Shown piece by piece: positions 25,740 through 35,299 of a DNA stretch of 64,000 bases. Under the pieces are notes generated by a model. The model was given only the letters and a program-made list of their open reading frames with translations. It was not told the origin of the DNA and made no database searches. The translations under genes were made by a program, and so were the position numbers. Location: positions 4,417,001 through 4,481,000 of the forward strand of contig NZ_CP051677.1 in the NCBI RefSeq assembly GCF_012849055.1, in the 5' to 3' direction. Within the stretch, counting starts at the first letter, position 1. Each line of letters starts with the position of its first letter. The DNA is from Spirosoma rhododendri (GTDB taxonomy: Bacteria; Bacteroidota; Bacteroidia; Cytophagales; Spirosomataceae).

Positions 25740-27533
25740 ATTGATTTTAATAAATCGTCCGCCGTCGAATTTGACGATTGGGACGATCTGGTTGTCGTTT
25801 GATTGCGTGTAATCGAAGCCCGACAGCAGGTAGTCGTCAGTATCGGAACGCATGGCGTCACGATTACGCAGCCCACCGTTTTTCGCCAGCTGACGGCCGA
25901 AGAATAAGAGCATGTCGTAACCTTCACTGGCAAATACGGACGGGATTGTATTTAGCTCAGCCAGATAGGTCTGGTTAAACGTAACGACCGGCTCCCGATC
26001 AGAACTGACGTAGTCGGGGTACAGCAGGTACAGGTCGCGCCGGGAGAAGGTCGACGATCCGTTTTTGTACATATTAAAAGCGGAGGCCGTTGCCAGCAGG
26101 GGCGCATTGACCCGGCGGTTACTCAGGGCTTCCTGCAAACGCGGCCCGTCCGTATCGTTACTGCTCGACAGGAATACATGGCCGATGGCAGGCACAGTCG
26201 TTGCTGGCACTGCTGGCGTTGTTGAGGTCGGGGTAGCGACACCGGGACGGGGAACGGGGGTAAACAACGATGCCGCCGTTGCCTGCGCCGTCGGTCCCAT
26301 CCGGCGAAAGTCGGCGATCTGGTAGCGCTGTTGCAGCAGTTCATCGCGGTACGCAGCAGCCAGTAAGGAGTCCTTGCGCGTACTGCCGAAGTAAATGGCC
26401 GCCCGGCGTATATTGTTGATCGACTGCGCCTGACCGGCTACCTGCTCCGCCTGCCGTGCCAGCGACGACTGCGCCAGAAACGACATCGGCTGGTCCTGGA
26501 TCAGTTCGCTACTCGTTGCTATCGGATTCAACAAAACTACGCCGTTCTGATTGGCCCAGGCCGACACGATCCGGTTCGGTTCGACATACAGCGGGCCGAT
26601 AATGAGGTCGGTCTGCGCGAACGCCGGGCTGTTAACCAGTTCAAGCGTTCTGTTGGGGTCATTGTCGAGGTCGTATGCCAGCAGGTTGACCGTTATACCT
26701 TCCTGCTGTAGTTTGGCTTTCGCCATTATCATACCGTTGTACAGGTCGTAGACGTACTGGTTACTGCGCGACCGTTTGCCGTTGTTGAAATCCTCGATGC
26801 GAAACGGCATCATCACCGCCACGTTATACGAACTCTTTACCCGGTTGGGCCGCGTCGAAGCCGTAACGGCTGGGCGGTTTGTACGGGACGGTTGCGATTG
26901 CGCGGATGTGCTGGTCGTTGGCGTCAGACGCGGAGCCGCCGTTCCGGGAACGCCAAAGCGGTTCGTCAGTTCGTCCGACAACTCCAGATCGGCCCGGTCG
27001 CTGGACGACCGTTGAATCAGATCGATCAGCGCCAGACCAACGATGCGGTTGTCCGGGTAAGTTCGGTTGAGTTGCTTGAGTGCCCGCAAATCGGTGGCCC
27101 GGCCCAGAATAGCCTGCTCGGCACGGGCCGCATCGCTGCGAAGCGCAGGGTCGTTGAGGCCATCCAACGTTTTCAGACCATCATCGTACCGCCCCTCTTC
27201 GAGCTGTGAAATACCTAGCAAATAGGTCGCGTCGGGCTGTTTGGGCCAGTCGGGAAAGCGGTCGGTCAGCTGGCGCAGCATGAGCCGGGCCTGATCGAAT
27301 TTTTTCTGCCGGTACGCGGCCAGTGCGTAGTAGTAGTGGGCGTAGGGAGCCGTCGCTCCACCGCGCTGAATGATCGAGTTTAGTTCGGTTTTGGCCCGTT
27401 CGTAGTCGCCGGTCTGCACCAGTTTCACAGCCGCCTTGTAGCGACGCTGTGCGTCCGTTGATGGTTGCGCACTGACGACAGTCAGCACCGACAAACCAAT
27501 CAATCCGCTTAAAACGATGCCCTTTCCGATCAT
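25737..27533 (-). CDS. TPR plus type I periplasmic-binding protein (LpoA-like layout)
   Basis: The start at 27533 gives MIGKGIVLSGLIGLSVLTVVSAQ, a clean signal peptide. The frame runs to 27803 but the extra codons cross a palindrome and look non-coding. Residues about 25-190 are TPR-like repeats (RRYKAAVKLVQTGDYERAKTELNSI). A Pro/Thr/Ser linker follows, then a type I periplasmic ligand-binding fold (about 250-595) with NVAVMMPFRIEDF and DLIIGPLYVEPNRIVSAW. This order recalls LpoA, the outer-membrane activator of penicillin-binding protein 1A, but amino-acid ABC transporter receptors share the fold. No transporter genes are present. A stop codon inside a repeat arm ends it. Confidence 0.78.
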   Translation of the reverse strand: MIGKGIVLSGLIGLSVLTVVSAQPSTDAQRRYKAAVKLVQTGDYERAKTELNSIIQRGGATAPYAHYYYALAAYRQKKFDQARLMLRQLTDRFPDWPKQPDATYLLGISQLEEGRYDDGLKTLDGLNDPALRSDAARAEQAILGRATDLRALKQLNRTYPDNRIVGLALIDLIQRSSSDRADLELSDELTNRFGVPGTAAPRLTPTTSTSAQSQPSRTNRPAVTASTRPNRVKSSYNVAVMMPFRIEDFNNGKRSRSNQYVYDLYNGMIMAKAKLQQEGITVNLLAYDLDNDPNRTLELVNSPAFAQTDLIIGPLYVEPNRIVSAWANQNGVVLLNPIATSSELIQDQPMSFLAQSSLARQAEQVAGQAQSINNIRRAAIYFGSTRKDSLLAAAYRDELLQQRYQIADFRRMGPTAQATAASLFTPVPRPGVATPTSTTPAVPATTVPAIGHVFLSSSNDTDGPRLQEALSNRRVNAPLLATASAFNMYKNGSSTFSRRDLYLLYPDYVSSDREPVVTFNQTYLAELNTIPSVFASEGYDMLLFFGRQLAKNGGLRNRDAMRSDTDDYLLSGFDYTQSNDNQIVPIVKFDGGRFIKIN

Positions 27534-27554
27534 TGGGTTATGTGGGTTAACGCA

Positions 27555-27582
27555 CGAGAGCAACGCACGTGCGTTGCTCTCG
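27555..27582. repeat. Perfect 28-bp palindrome, no loop
   Basis: CGAGAGCAACGCAC (27555-27568) is followed immediately by its exact reverse complement. It lies 22 bp upstream of the receptor-like gene start and 46 bp past the yidC stop. As RNA it would form a hairpin, as DNA a cruciform. No T-tract follows. Confidence 0.85.
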
Positions 27583-27627
27583 GCCAGACAGTGTATATAT
27601 ACCAGACTACGTGTGAGCCGGTATGGT

Positions 27628-29481
27628 TTATTTTTTGGTCTTCGCTTTCCGCTGGGCTTCGTCGGCTTGTTTACGGGCTTCCTCGGCCGCTGCCAGTTGC
27701 TTTTGCAGCATGGCCTGAAAACCACCCGGTTTTTTGCCTTCGCCAGCGGCATTTTTGCGCCGGTTTTCGTCCAGCACGGCCTTGATTTTGTCTTCGTCGA
27801 CAAAGCGCCGGATGATCTGCTGCTGCGCGATCGTCACGACGTTCGACACGAAGTAATAAAACGTCAGACCAGCGGGGTACGAGTTCAGTACGAACATAAA
27901 CATCAGCGGGAACACGTAGCTCATCGCTTTCATGTTCACCGGTCCGGGCTGGGTGGGGGTGTTCAGGTTGTTGTAGTACGCAAACGCAATCGACGAGGCT
28001 GTCATCAGCACCGTAAACAGGCTCAGGTGGCTACCGATAAACGGCAGGGCCGGAAACGTAAAGAAGGCGTCGTAAGTTGACAGGTCATTCGACCACAGAA
28101 AATGTTCCTGCCGCAGTTCGATCAGGTTCGGGAACAGCTGAAACAGCGAGAACAGAATCGGCATCGTCGCCAGCACCGGAATACAACCGCTCAGCGGACT
28201 CACGCCCACTTCCTGATAAATCTTCATCTGCTCCGACTGCTGCTTGGCCATATCGTCGCCAACGCGCTCTTTCATGGCGTTGAGTTCGGGTTGCAGCACC
28301 CGCATCTTCGCCATGCTTACGTACGACTTGTAGGTCAGGGGCGTCAGCAGCAGTTTTACGAACACCACCAGCGCGATAATCAGCAGACCGTAGTTCGAGA
28401 TAAACTTGCCAAGGAAATTGAAGACCGGAACAAAGAAGTACTTGTTGATCGGCTTCAGCAACGAATAACCGAGGTTGACGTTACGGTCGAACTCCGGCGC
28501 GACGTCGCCCAGCAGTTGAAAATCGTTGGGGCCGTAGTAGAACCGGTACTGCCCTTTGCCCGCTTTAATGTCGGCCATTGGCAGGGCAACATCGGCGGTT
28601 GCCGTTTTCACGACATCGGTGAAGGCCGGATCGACCAGCGTTTTAAACTCGGCTTTCGGCATCGCGCCGTTCCGGGCAATAAAGCCCGACAGGAAGTATT
28701 TGTGCTTGATGGTGAACCACTGAACGGGTTCTTCGGCCGTTACATCTTCGTTGCTTTCGCCTTCTTTCAGGCTCTCGAAGTTCTCGTCGGCCGACAGGTA
28801 GTTGATCGTGGCAGACCGGCGGTTGTTGCTCAGGTCGTTTTCGTACTGCCGCATCTTGTCTTCCCAGAAGAACCGGACGTTGTCGTTCGTCACGACGTTG
28901 TTCAGGCCGTTCAGTTTCAGGTCGTAGTCGAGTACGTAGCCTTCGCCGGGCATCATGTACACCTGCTCCACCGACTGCCCCGGTGCGACTTCGGCCCGGA
29001 ACGTGATCTGCCGGGGCTGACCACTGATCGACCCACTCTGCGCGTCGGTGGTGAAGTACAGCTTGTGCAGGTTGATTTTACCGCGATTGGTTGGCAGTTC
29101 AAGCGCACTCTGACTGCTCTGCGCATCGATCAGCACCAGCGGCTTCTGATCGTAGGTTTTGTATTTCTTCAGGAGTACCTCTTTCACCTGCCCACCGAGC
29201 GTGCTGAAGGTAACCTTCATGTCGTTGTTCTCGACGACGATGTCCCGGTTTTCGCCGGTCGCGGCTGTGGCGAATTCGCCAAACGTGGCCCGCGCAGCTG
29301 CGGAATCGAGGGGTAGACCGGCTTTTGCGACGGCGGCCGTGGCTGCTGATGCGGTGGTGGGGCGGGTGGTCTTTGTGGTTTGAGCAGGCTCTTTCAGCGG
29401 GGCCGGTTTCGGCACCAACAGCTGATAGCCCACCAGCATCGCCATGATCAAGACGATGCCAATAATCTGATTACGATCCAT
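27628..29481 (-). CDS. yidC: Membrane protein insertase YidC
   Basis: This 617-residue protein inserts and folds inner-membrane proteins. The first span is MDRNQIIGIVLIMAMLVGYQLL. A large periplasmic domain (about 70-345) precedes the five-span insertase core (about 355-575), with NFLGKFISNYGLLIIALVVF, SGCIPVLATMPILFSLFQLF and a late LNSYPAGLTFYYFVSN. A basic tail with KKPGGFQAML and KAKTKK ends it, as is common in Bacteroidota. It is downstream of pyrG in the same direction with a GGTTTAA-type repeat in between. Confidence 0.95.
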   Translation of the reverse strand: MDRNQIIGIVLIMAMLVGYQLLVPKPAPLKEPAQTTKTTRPTTASAATAAVAKAGLPLDSAAARATFGEFATAATGENRDIVVENNDMKVTFSTLGGQVKEVLLKKYKTYDQKPLVLIDAQSSQSALELPTNRGKINLHKLYFTTDAQSGSISGQPRQITFRAEVAPGQSVEQVYMMPGEGYVLDYDLKLNGLNNVVTNDNVRFFWEDKMRQYENDLSNNRRSATINYLSADENFESLKEGESNEDVTAEEPVQWFTIKHKYFLSGFIARNGAMPKAEFKTLVDPAFTDVVKTATADVALPMADIKAGKGQYRFYYGPNDFQLLGDVAPEFDRNVNLGYSLLKPINKYFFVPVFNFLGKFISNYGLLIIALVVFVKLLLTPLTYKSYVSMAKMRVLQPELNAMKERVGDDMAKQQSEQMKIYQEVGVSPLSGCIPVLATMPILFSLFQLFPNLIELRQEHFLWSNDLSTYDAFFTFPALPFIGSHLSLFTVLMTASSIAFAYYNNLNTPTQPGPVNMKAMSYVFPLMFMFVLNSYPAGLTFYYFVSNVVTIAQQQIIRRFVDEDKIKAVLDENRRKNAAGEGKKPGGFQAMLQKQLAAAEEARKQADEAQRKAKTKK

Positions 29482-29487
29482 TTTTTA

Positions 29488-29573
29488 CGTTTAAAGTCTA
29501 AGGTTCAAGGTTTAAGGCTACTGGCTGACCCAATCAACCTTACACCTTGAACCGTAAACCTTACACTTAATTT
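29488..29573. repeat. GGTTTAA-dialect inverted repeat between pyrG and yidC
   Basis: Left arm (about 29489-29520) reads TTTAAAG, TCTAAGG, TTCAAGG, TTTAAGG. The right arm (about 29536-29570) reads AACCTTA, CACCTTG, AACCGTA, AACCTTA. The loop holds CTGGCTGACCCAATC. The left arm starts 8 bp upstream of the yidC ATG. Confidence 0.8.
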
Positions 29574-29599
29574 TTGCAAAATTACGCCAATCGGTGCGG

Positions 29600-31315
29600 T
29601 TAACCAATTACCTCGGCGGTTTCTACAGGAGTGGTCTCTACGCCGGATGTAGCGTCGGCTGTAGCCGAAATTGGCGTGTTCTGCTTTTGTTGTTTATAGG
29701 TCAGCGCAGCCCCGACAAACTTTACAAACAGCGGGTGCGGGTTCAGCACCGTACTTTTCAGCTCCGGGTGAAACTGCACACCCACAAACCAGGGGTGATT
29801 GGCCAGTTCCACGATTTCGACCAGCCCCGTGTCAGGATTGATACCGGTCGGGCGTAGCCCCGCCTTTTCAAACTGATCGAGGTAGTCGTTGTTGAACTCA
29901 TAGCGATGGCGGTGCCGCTCCTGAATCGTCGCTTTGCCGTAGATTTTGTGGGCCAGCGAGTCGCGCTTGAGTTTGCAGGCATAGCTACCCAGCCGCATCG
30001 TGCCGCCCTTGTTGGTCACGTCTTTCTGACCGGCCATCAGGCTGATGACCGGGTTGGCCGTTTCGGGTTCCATCTCGGTCGAGTGCGCGTCGGCGATACC
30101 CATCACGTTGCGGGCGTACTCGATCACGGCCATCTGCATGCCCAGGCAGATACCCAGGAACGGAATGCCCTTTTCGCGCGCCAGCCGCACCGCGTTGATT
30201 TTACCGTCGATACCCCGCTCACCAAAGCCGGGCGCTACCAGCACGGCATCCAGCCCCGACAGTACATCGGCGCAGTGGTTTTCGTCGACCAGCGTTTCCG
30301 ACTGAATCCACTCCAGCTGCACCTTGCATTCGTTCTGCGCACCGGCATGGATAAACGCTTCGGCGATCGACTTATACGCGTCTTTCAGTTCGACATACTT
30401 ACCCACCAGACCGATTTTGACCGTGTCGCCGGGATTTTTGAGCCGCCCCAAAAACGACTTCCACTCCTCAAGATCGGCGTCTTTGTCGTTGTAAAGGCCC
30501 ATCATGTAGAGCGCACGCTGATCGAGCCGCTCTTTCTGCATCAGCAGCGGTACGTCGTAGATCGTACTCGCGTCGGCGGCTTCGATCACCGAACTTACCT
30601 GCACGTTGCAGAACAGCGCGATCTTCCGGCGGATTTCCTGCGGTAGCGGGTGTTCGGTACGGCAGACGATGATGTCGGGCTGCACGCCGTTTTCGAGCAG
30701 CATCCGTACCGAGTGTTGCGTCGGCTTGGTTTTCAGCTCCCCCGCCGATTGCAGGTACGGCACCAGCGTCAGGTGAATGACGAGCGTGTCTTTTTCACCC
30801 AGCTCGAACTTCAGTTGTCGTACGGCCTCGACAAACGGCAGCGATTCGATGTCGCCCACGCAACCGCCGATTTCAGTGATGACGATGTCGTACTGACCCG
30901 TGTCGCCCAGCAGCCGGATATTCCGTTTGATCTCGTCGGTGATGTGCGGCACAACCTGCACCGTTTTACCGAGGAAATCGCCCCGGCGTTCGCGGGTGAT
31001 AACGTTGTTGTAGATACGCCCCGTCGTGATGTTGTTGGCCTGTGAGGTGGGCCGGTTGAGGAAGCGTTCGTAGTGGCCCAGATCGAGGTCCGTTTCGGCC
31101 CCGTCGTCGGTTACGTAACATTCGCCGTGTTCGTACGGGTTGAGCGTACCGGGGTCGATGTTGATGTATGGATCGAATTTCTGGATGGTGACTGACAACC
31201 CCCGCGCTTGTAGCAGTTTGGCCAGTGATGAGGCAATGATGCCTTTACCGAGTGATGAAGTTACCCCGCCCGTAACAAAAATATATTTCGCGGATTTCGG
31301 TCCCGTAGCCGCCAT
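29600..31315 (-). CDS. pyrG: CTP synthase
   Basis: This 571-residue enzyme aminates UTP to CTP using glutamine. The synthetase domain opens with KYIFVTGGVTSSLGKGIIAS (about 10-29), and KFDPYINIDPGTLNP binds nucleotide. The class I glutaminase domain (about 305-545) has the nucleophile in FLGICLGMQ (near 392) and the HPEL catalytic His-Glu in VQFHPELKS. A 25-residue Thr/Ala-rich tail is extra. A -7-like TACTTTTA (one mismatch) lies at 31347-31354 on the minus strand. Confidence 0.96.
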   Translation of the reverse strand: MAATGPKSAKYIFVTGGVTSSLGKGIIASSLAKLLQARGLSVTIQKFDPYINIDPGTLNPYEHGECYVTDDGAETDLDLGHYERFLNRPTSQANNITTGRIYNNVITRERRGDFLGKTVQVVPHITDEIKRNIRLLGDTGQYDIVITEIGGCVGDIESLPFVEAVRQLKFELGEKDTLVIHLTLVPYLQSAGELKTKPTQHSVRMLLENGVQPDIIVCRTEHPLPQEIRRKIALFCNVQVSSVIEAADASTIYDVPLLMQKERLDQRALYMMGLYNDKDADLEEWKSFLGRLKNPGDTVKIGLVGKYVELKDAYKSIAEAFIHAGAQNECKVQLEWIQSETLVDENHCADVLSGLDAVLVAPGFGERGIDGKINAVRLAREKGIPFLGICLGMQMAVIEYARNVMGIADAHSTEMEPETANPVISLMAGQKDVTNKGGTMRLGSYACKLKRDSLAHKIYGKATIQERHRHRYEFNNDYLDQFEKAGLRPTGINPDTGLVEIVELANHPWFVGVQFHPELKSTVLNPHPLFVKFVGAALTYKQQKQNTPISATADATSGVETTPVETAEVIG

Positions 31316-31634
31316 GAGTGAAACCTGTTTTGGTCGTTACGGGGAATAAAAGTACGCAGAAAAACCTAGCTTTCGGCCCCGTTGCTTCGGAAAAAGTTAC
31401 CCGGTTGTCACTACCCCGCTGATTGCTTGTCGATTAGCATCCGCGACTTTTTTTCGCTGCTTGCCGATGTTCGTCCCGTTGTGCTCAGCCGACCGGAGAA
31501 ATCTGACCGACGGTAAAAACCCGGCTTCTTTCCCGAAATCAGGTGCGTTTCTTCCAACTTTCCTGCATAGTTTTTGCGTATCTTACGTTTATGTAGAGAC
31601 GCGATCGCTGCTACTGTACAATCGACAACACTGA
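31316..31634. other. 319-bp divergent promoter space, pyrG / secreted protein
   Basis: This space between divergent genes holds the pyrG -7-like box at 31347-31354 (minus), a TACGTTTA box at 31584-31591 (plus, one mismatch), and a half copy of the GTAGAGACGC repeat word near 31593-31602. I see no gene in it. Confidence 0.5.
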
Positions 31635-32897
31635 ATGAAACAAAGGCTCATACTGCTTGGTCTCCTGCTCGTACTGACGGGACGGGCCTGGGCGTCGAAA
31701 ATTCTGATTCCGATGGACGACAGCCAGAAGAATCACCTGAAAGCGTACGGCATTGCGTACTGGGTGCTGAAGAAATATGACACCGAAATCGACTGGCTGC
31801 TCAACTACCGGGGCGGGGCGTTCATGATGCCGCAGAATCAGGCGTTCATCAATGAAATGGTCATCCGGGGGGTCAGCTACGAGGTCATTTCCGATGCGCA
31901 GTCGGCGCAGATCATGAGCGAAGTCAGTGCTGCCGACGCCAACATGGACGCGGTGAAGCTGCAAAAGCCGCCAAAAGTGGCCGTGTATTCGCCCAAGACG
32001 AAGCAGCCGTGGGACGATGCCGTGACGATGGTAATGACCTACGCCGAAATCCCGTACGACGTAGTGTTTGACGAGGAAGTGCTCAACGGCAAACTACCCG
32101 AATACGACTGGCTGCACCTGCACCACGAAGACTTTACGGGACAGTACGGCAAGTTTTTCCACTTCAAAGACCAGCCGTGGTACATTGCCCAGAAGCAGGA
32201 AGCCGAGAGCATCGCCCGGAAATTTGGCTACGAAAAAGTACCGCAACTGAAGCTGGCCGTGACGGAGAAAATCCGCGATTTCGTGCTGGGCGGTGGCTAC
32301 CTGTTCGCCATGTGCAACGCCACCGATACGTACGACATCGCGCTGGCATCGCACAACACCGACATCGTCGATTCGTTCTACGACGGCACCCCCGCCGACC
32401 CCAATGCCAACAACAAACTGGACTTCGGGCAGACGCTCGCGTTCCGCAATTTTCAGGTGTACACCAACCCCTATCTGGTCGAGTTTTCCAATATCGACAA
32501 CCAGCCGGACGAGCGGGGTCTGAGTGAGCACAACGATTACTTTACGCTGTTTCAGTTCTCAGCCAAGTACGACCCCATTCCGACGATGCTGACGCAGAAT
32601 CACCTCAACGTGATTAAGGGATTCATGGGGCAGACAACGGCGTTCAAGAAAAACTTTATCAAGCCCGAAGTGGTGATTCTGGCCGAAAACCGGGCGGCTG
32701 GTGAAGCGCGGTACCTCCACGCCCCCCATGGCCGGGGCTTCTTCACCTTCTACGGCGGTCACGACCCCGAAGACTACCGTCACGAAATCGGCGAAGAACC
32801 GACCGACCTCAACCTGCACCCCAACTCGGCGGGCTACCGGCTGATTCTTAACAACATCCTGTTTCCGGCCGCCAAGAAGAAGAAACAGAAGACGTAG
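31635..32897 (+). CDS. Secreted protein of unknown function, glutamine-amidotransferase-like region
   Basis: This 420-residue protein has a signal peptide (MKQRLILLGLLLVLTGRAWA). Relatives in Bacteroidota databases are, as I recall, often labelled asparagine synthetase B, but I see no AsnB glutaminase Cys2 or ATP-pyrophosphatase motif, so that name should not be trusted. The stretch KVAVYSPKTKQPWDDAVTMV followed by GGGYLFAMCNATDTYDIALA looks like a ThuA/GATase1-type flavodoxin fold. The LHLHHEDFTGQYGKFFHF and HGRGFFTFYGGHDPEDYRH blocks are distinctive and His-rich. It ends in a basic KKKKQKT tail. Confidence 0.72.
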   Translation: MKQRLILLGLLLVLTGRAWASKILIPMDDSQKNHLKAYGIAYWVLKKYDTEIDWLLNYRGGAFMMPQNQAFINEMVIRGVSYEVISDAQSAQIMSEVSAADANMDAVKLQKPPKVAVYSPKTKQPWDDAVTMVMTYAEIPYDVVFDEEVLNGKLPEYDWLHLHHEDFTGQYGKFFHFKDQPWYIAQKQEAESIARKFGYEKVPQLKLAVTEKIRDFVLGGGYLFAMCNATDTYDIALASHNTDIVDSFYDGTPADPNANNKLDFGQTLAFRNFQVYTNPYLVEFSNIDNQPDERGLSEHNDYFTLFQFSAKYDPIPTMLTQNHLNVIKGFMGQTTAFKKNFIKPEVVILAENRAAGEARYLHAPHGRGFFTFYGGHDPEDYRHEIGEEPTDLNLHPNSAGYRLILNNILFPAAKKKKQKT

Positions 32898-32903
32898 CCA
32901 CGG

Positions 32904-32938
32904 AAAGCCGCCCGGACTTATATTCGGGCGGCTTTTTT
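32904..32938 (+). terminator. Terminator after the secreted protein
   Basis: AAAGCCGCCCG (32904-32914) pairs with CGGGCGGCTTT (32925-32935) and ends in a T6 run. Confidence 0.92.
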
Positions 32939-32961
32939 GTATCTACAGCCAGCTCCCTTTT

Positions 32962-33408
32962 ATGAACAATTTTACCGAATCACAGCGATTTCGGCAGTGG
33001 TGGCTCTGGGCCATCATGCTGGGCGTTACGGCGCTGATGCTGATTGTACCCGCTGGCGGTGCCCTCCGATGGATTAGCTGGCTGACAATTCTTCTGGTCA
33101 GTCTGCTATTGCTCGCCTGGCGACTGGATACGCGCTACGACGATAGCGGTGTTCACTACCGTGTCTGGCCGTTTATGCGGTGGCGCACCATCCGTTGGGC
33201 AGATGTCAGCACGGCAGCGGTTACGCAGTACGACTTTGTCGGCTATGGTATTCGCTGGAACTTTGGCGAATGGGTCTACAACGTAGCGGGTAATCAGGGT
33301 TTACGCATCAAAACGACAGACAACAAACGCATTCTGCTCGGCACTCAGCGCCCCGACGAACTGCGTGCTTTTTTGTCAACGCTGACAATCCCCGGCTTAA
33401 GCCATTAG
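32962..33408 (+). CDS. Small membrane protein, PH-like domain
   Basis: This 148-residue protein has two closely spaced membrane spans (about 13-32 and 36-53), then a beta-rich cytosolic domain (about 60-140) with RYDDSGVHYRVWPFMRWRTIRW and LRIKTTDNKRILLGTQRPDEL. This resembles bacterial PH-like (bPH) domains. No specific function is known to me. It is 9 bp before the longer frame of the GH28 gene and may be co-transcribed with it. Confidence 0.68.
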   Translation: MNNFTESQRFRQWWLWAIMLGVTALMLIVPAGGALRWISWLTILLVSLLLLAWRLDTRYDDSGVHYRVWPFMRWRTIRWADVSTAAVTQYDFVGYGIRWNFGEWVYNVAGNQGLRIKTTDNKRILLGTQRPDELRAFLSTLTIPGLSH

Positions 33409-33488
33409 CAGTAAAAATGAACCCGTTCCCGCTTACCGGCTCATATCGCCACACTGTCGATGTAAGCCGGTTTCTTTTTGTCCACCCT

Positions 33489-35141
33489 ATGCCTGTTTCA
33501 TTACCTCGTTGGGTCGTGGCGGCTACGCTGCTGCTATCCTTTCCCGCTGTTGCGCAACCAATTCCGCCAGTTTTACCGCGCGTGGAGCAACCTGTGTTCC
33601 GGCGCGATACGATTGATATCCGGCGGCTGGGTGCCGTGGCCGACGGACAAACGATGAACACCAGTGCAATCACGCAGGCCATTGAGCAGTGCAACCGCAA
33701 CGGCGGGGGTACGGTACTGATCCCGCGCGGGCTATGGCTGACTGGTCCGCTGGTGCTGAAAAGCCACGTCAATCTGCATCTTGCCGATGGGGCACTGCTC
33801 CAGTTCACCAGCGACCGCTCGGCGTATCCGCTCGTTCGGACAACCTGGGAAGGGCGCGACGCAATTCGTTGTCAGGCTCCCCTATCGGCAACCGACGCCG
33901 AGGCCATCGCCATTACCGGCGCGGGCGTTATCGACGGGGCGGGCGACGCGTGGCGCATGGTCAAGAAAAGCAAGCTCACGACCGATCAGTGGAAAAAGCG
34001 GGTGGCGTCGGGTGGGGTTGTCAACGTGAAGGGCGACACCTGGTACCCGTCGGAACAATCGCTGCGGGGCGCAACAAACGCGGAATCCGGGAAGGCAAAC
34101 ATCAGTCTGAACCCGGCGGACTATGCCGACACCAGAGATTTTCTTCGGCCCAATCTGCTGAGTCTGACGCGCTGCCGCCGGGTACTGCTGACCGGGGTTA
34201 CGTTCCAGAATTCGCCCGCCTGGTGCCTGCATCCGCTGCTCTGCGAACAGGTAACGTTACGGGGGCTGACCGTCAGGAATCCGTGGTACGCCCAGAACGG
34301 CGACGGGCTCGACCTCGAATCGTGCCGCAACAGTCTGATCGATGATTGTACGTTCGATGTGGGCGACGACGGCATTTGCCTGAAATCGGGGCGCGACGAG
34401 GAAGGGCGTAAGCGCGGGGTGCCGACCGAAAATGTACTGGTCAGTAATTGCCGGGTCTACCACGCTCACGGCGGCTTCGTGATCGGTAGCGAAATGTCGG
34501 GCGGGGTGCGCAACGTGCTGCTCAAAAACTGCACGTTCATGGGTACCGACGTCGGGCTTCGGTTTAAAACAGCGCGGGGACGCGGGGGCATCGTAGAAAA
34601 CATCTACGTCGACGACGTCGACATAACCGACATTGCCGGGGAAGCCATTCTGTTCGATATGTACTACATGGCCAAAGACCCGGTGCCGCAGCAGGGCGAG
34701 TCGAACGAATTGCCCGAGATTGCTGCTCAGCCCCTCTCCGACGCAACGCCCCGTTTCCGGCAGTTTACCGTCCGCAACATCACATGCCGGGGTGCCGAAA
34801 CGGCCATTCTGATCCGGGGTCTACCCGAAATGGCCGTCAGCGACATTCGCATCGAAGACGCGGTATTGCAAAGTCACAAAGGACTGGTTTGCGTCGAAGC
34901 GGAACGCATCAGCCTGAACCGGGTTAGCCTGCTCTGCGACGCCAAACCAGTGATGCAGTTCCAGAACAGCCGCCACATCACCCTCGACTCCATCCGCTAC
35001 CCGGCCACCACCGATTTGCTGACGCAGATTAACGGCAACCGTTCCGCCGACATTCGCCTGCTAAACACTGATAGTTCAAAAGCGAAACAGGAAATCAGCC
35101 TCGGCACCACCGTTGCCGCCGGTGTCTATTCGCATGAGTAG
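33489..35141 (+). CDS. Secreted GH28 polygalacturonase-type hydrolase
   Basis: The ATG at 33489 gives MPVSLPRWVVAATLLLSFPAVAQ, a signal peptide. The in-frame ATG at 33417 only adds leader. The mature protein is a right-handed beta-helix with the GH28 landmarks NGDGLDLESC, VGDDGICLKSG (Asp293-Asp294), the His-containing HAHGGFVIGSEMSGG, and RFKTARGRGG in the RxK position. It would cut alpha-1,4 galacturonic or rhamnogalacturonan links. Its TAG stop is supplied by a GTAGAG repeat, and the next gene is a pectinesterase fusion in the same direction, so the two form a pectin-degrading pair. Confidence 0.92.
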   Translation: MPVSLPRWVVAATLLLSFPAVAQPIPPVLPRVEQPVFRRDTIDIRRLGAVADGQTMNTSAITQAIEQCNRNGGGTVLIPRGLWLTGPLVLKSHVNLHLADGALLQFTSDRSAYPLVRTTWEGRDAIRCQAPLSATDAEAIAITGAGVIDGAGDAWRMVKKSKLTTDQWKKRVASGGVVNVKGDTWYPSEQSLRGATNAESGKANISLNPADYADTRDFLRPNLLSLTRCRRVLLTGVTFQNSPAWCLHPLLCEQVTLRGLTVRNPWYAQNGDGLDLESCRNSLIDDCTFDVGDDGICLKSGRDEEGRKRGVPTENVLVSNCRVYHAHGGFVIGSEMSGGVRNVLLKNCTFMGTDVGLRFKTARGRGGIVENIYVDDVDITDIAGEAILFDMYYMAKDPVPQQGESNELPEIAAQPLSDATPRFRQFTVRNITCRGAETAILIRGLPEMAVSDIRIEDAVLQSHKGLVCVEAERISLNRVSLLCDAKPVMQFQNSRHITLDSIRYPATTDLLTQINGNRSADIRLLNTDSSKAKQEISLGTTVAAGVYSHE

Positions 35142-35247
35142 AGACGCAACCCTTTGCGTCTCGGCACCCGGATGGTCTCGGCACCGGATGGTCTGGCTGA
35201 CGCACACTAGCTGACGCCTGCTGAGACGCAAAGGGTTGCGTCTCTAC
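35138..35247. repeat. GTAGAGACGC inverted repeat supplying the GH28 stop codon
   Basis: Arms 35138-35162 and 35223-35247 are perfect 25-bp reverse complements (GTAGAGACGCAACCC...). The TAG stop of GH28 (35139-35141) is inside the first arm. Between them lie two near-tandem GTCTCGGCACCGGATG units of 16-17 bp. Confidence 0.9.
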
Positions 35248-35299
35248 GATACCGGCACACCAGTCCACCACAAACCCTCATTCCCCTAAACCCGCCCCC

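Noticed and set aside
31635..32897. Naming this gene asparagine synthetase B
   Set aside because: It has a signal peptide and lacks the AsnB N-terminal Cys and ATP-binding motifs.
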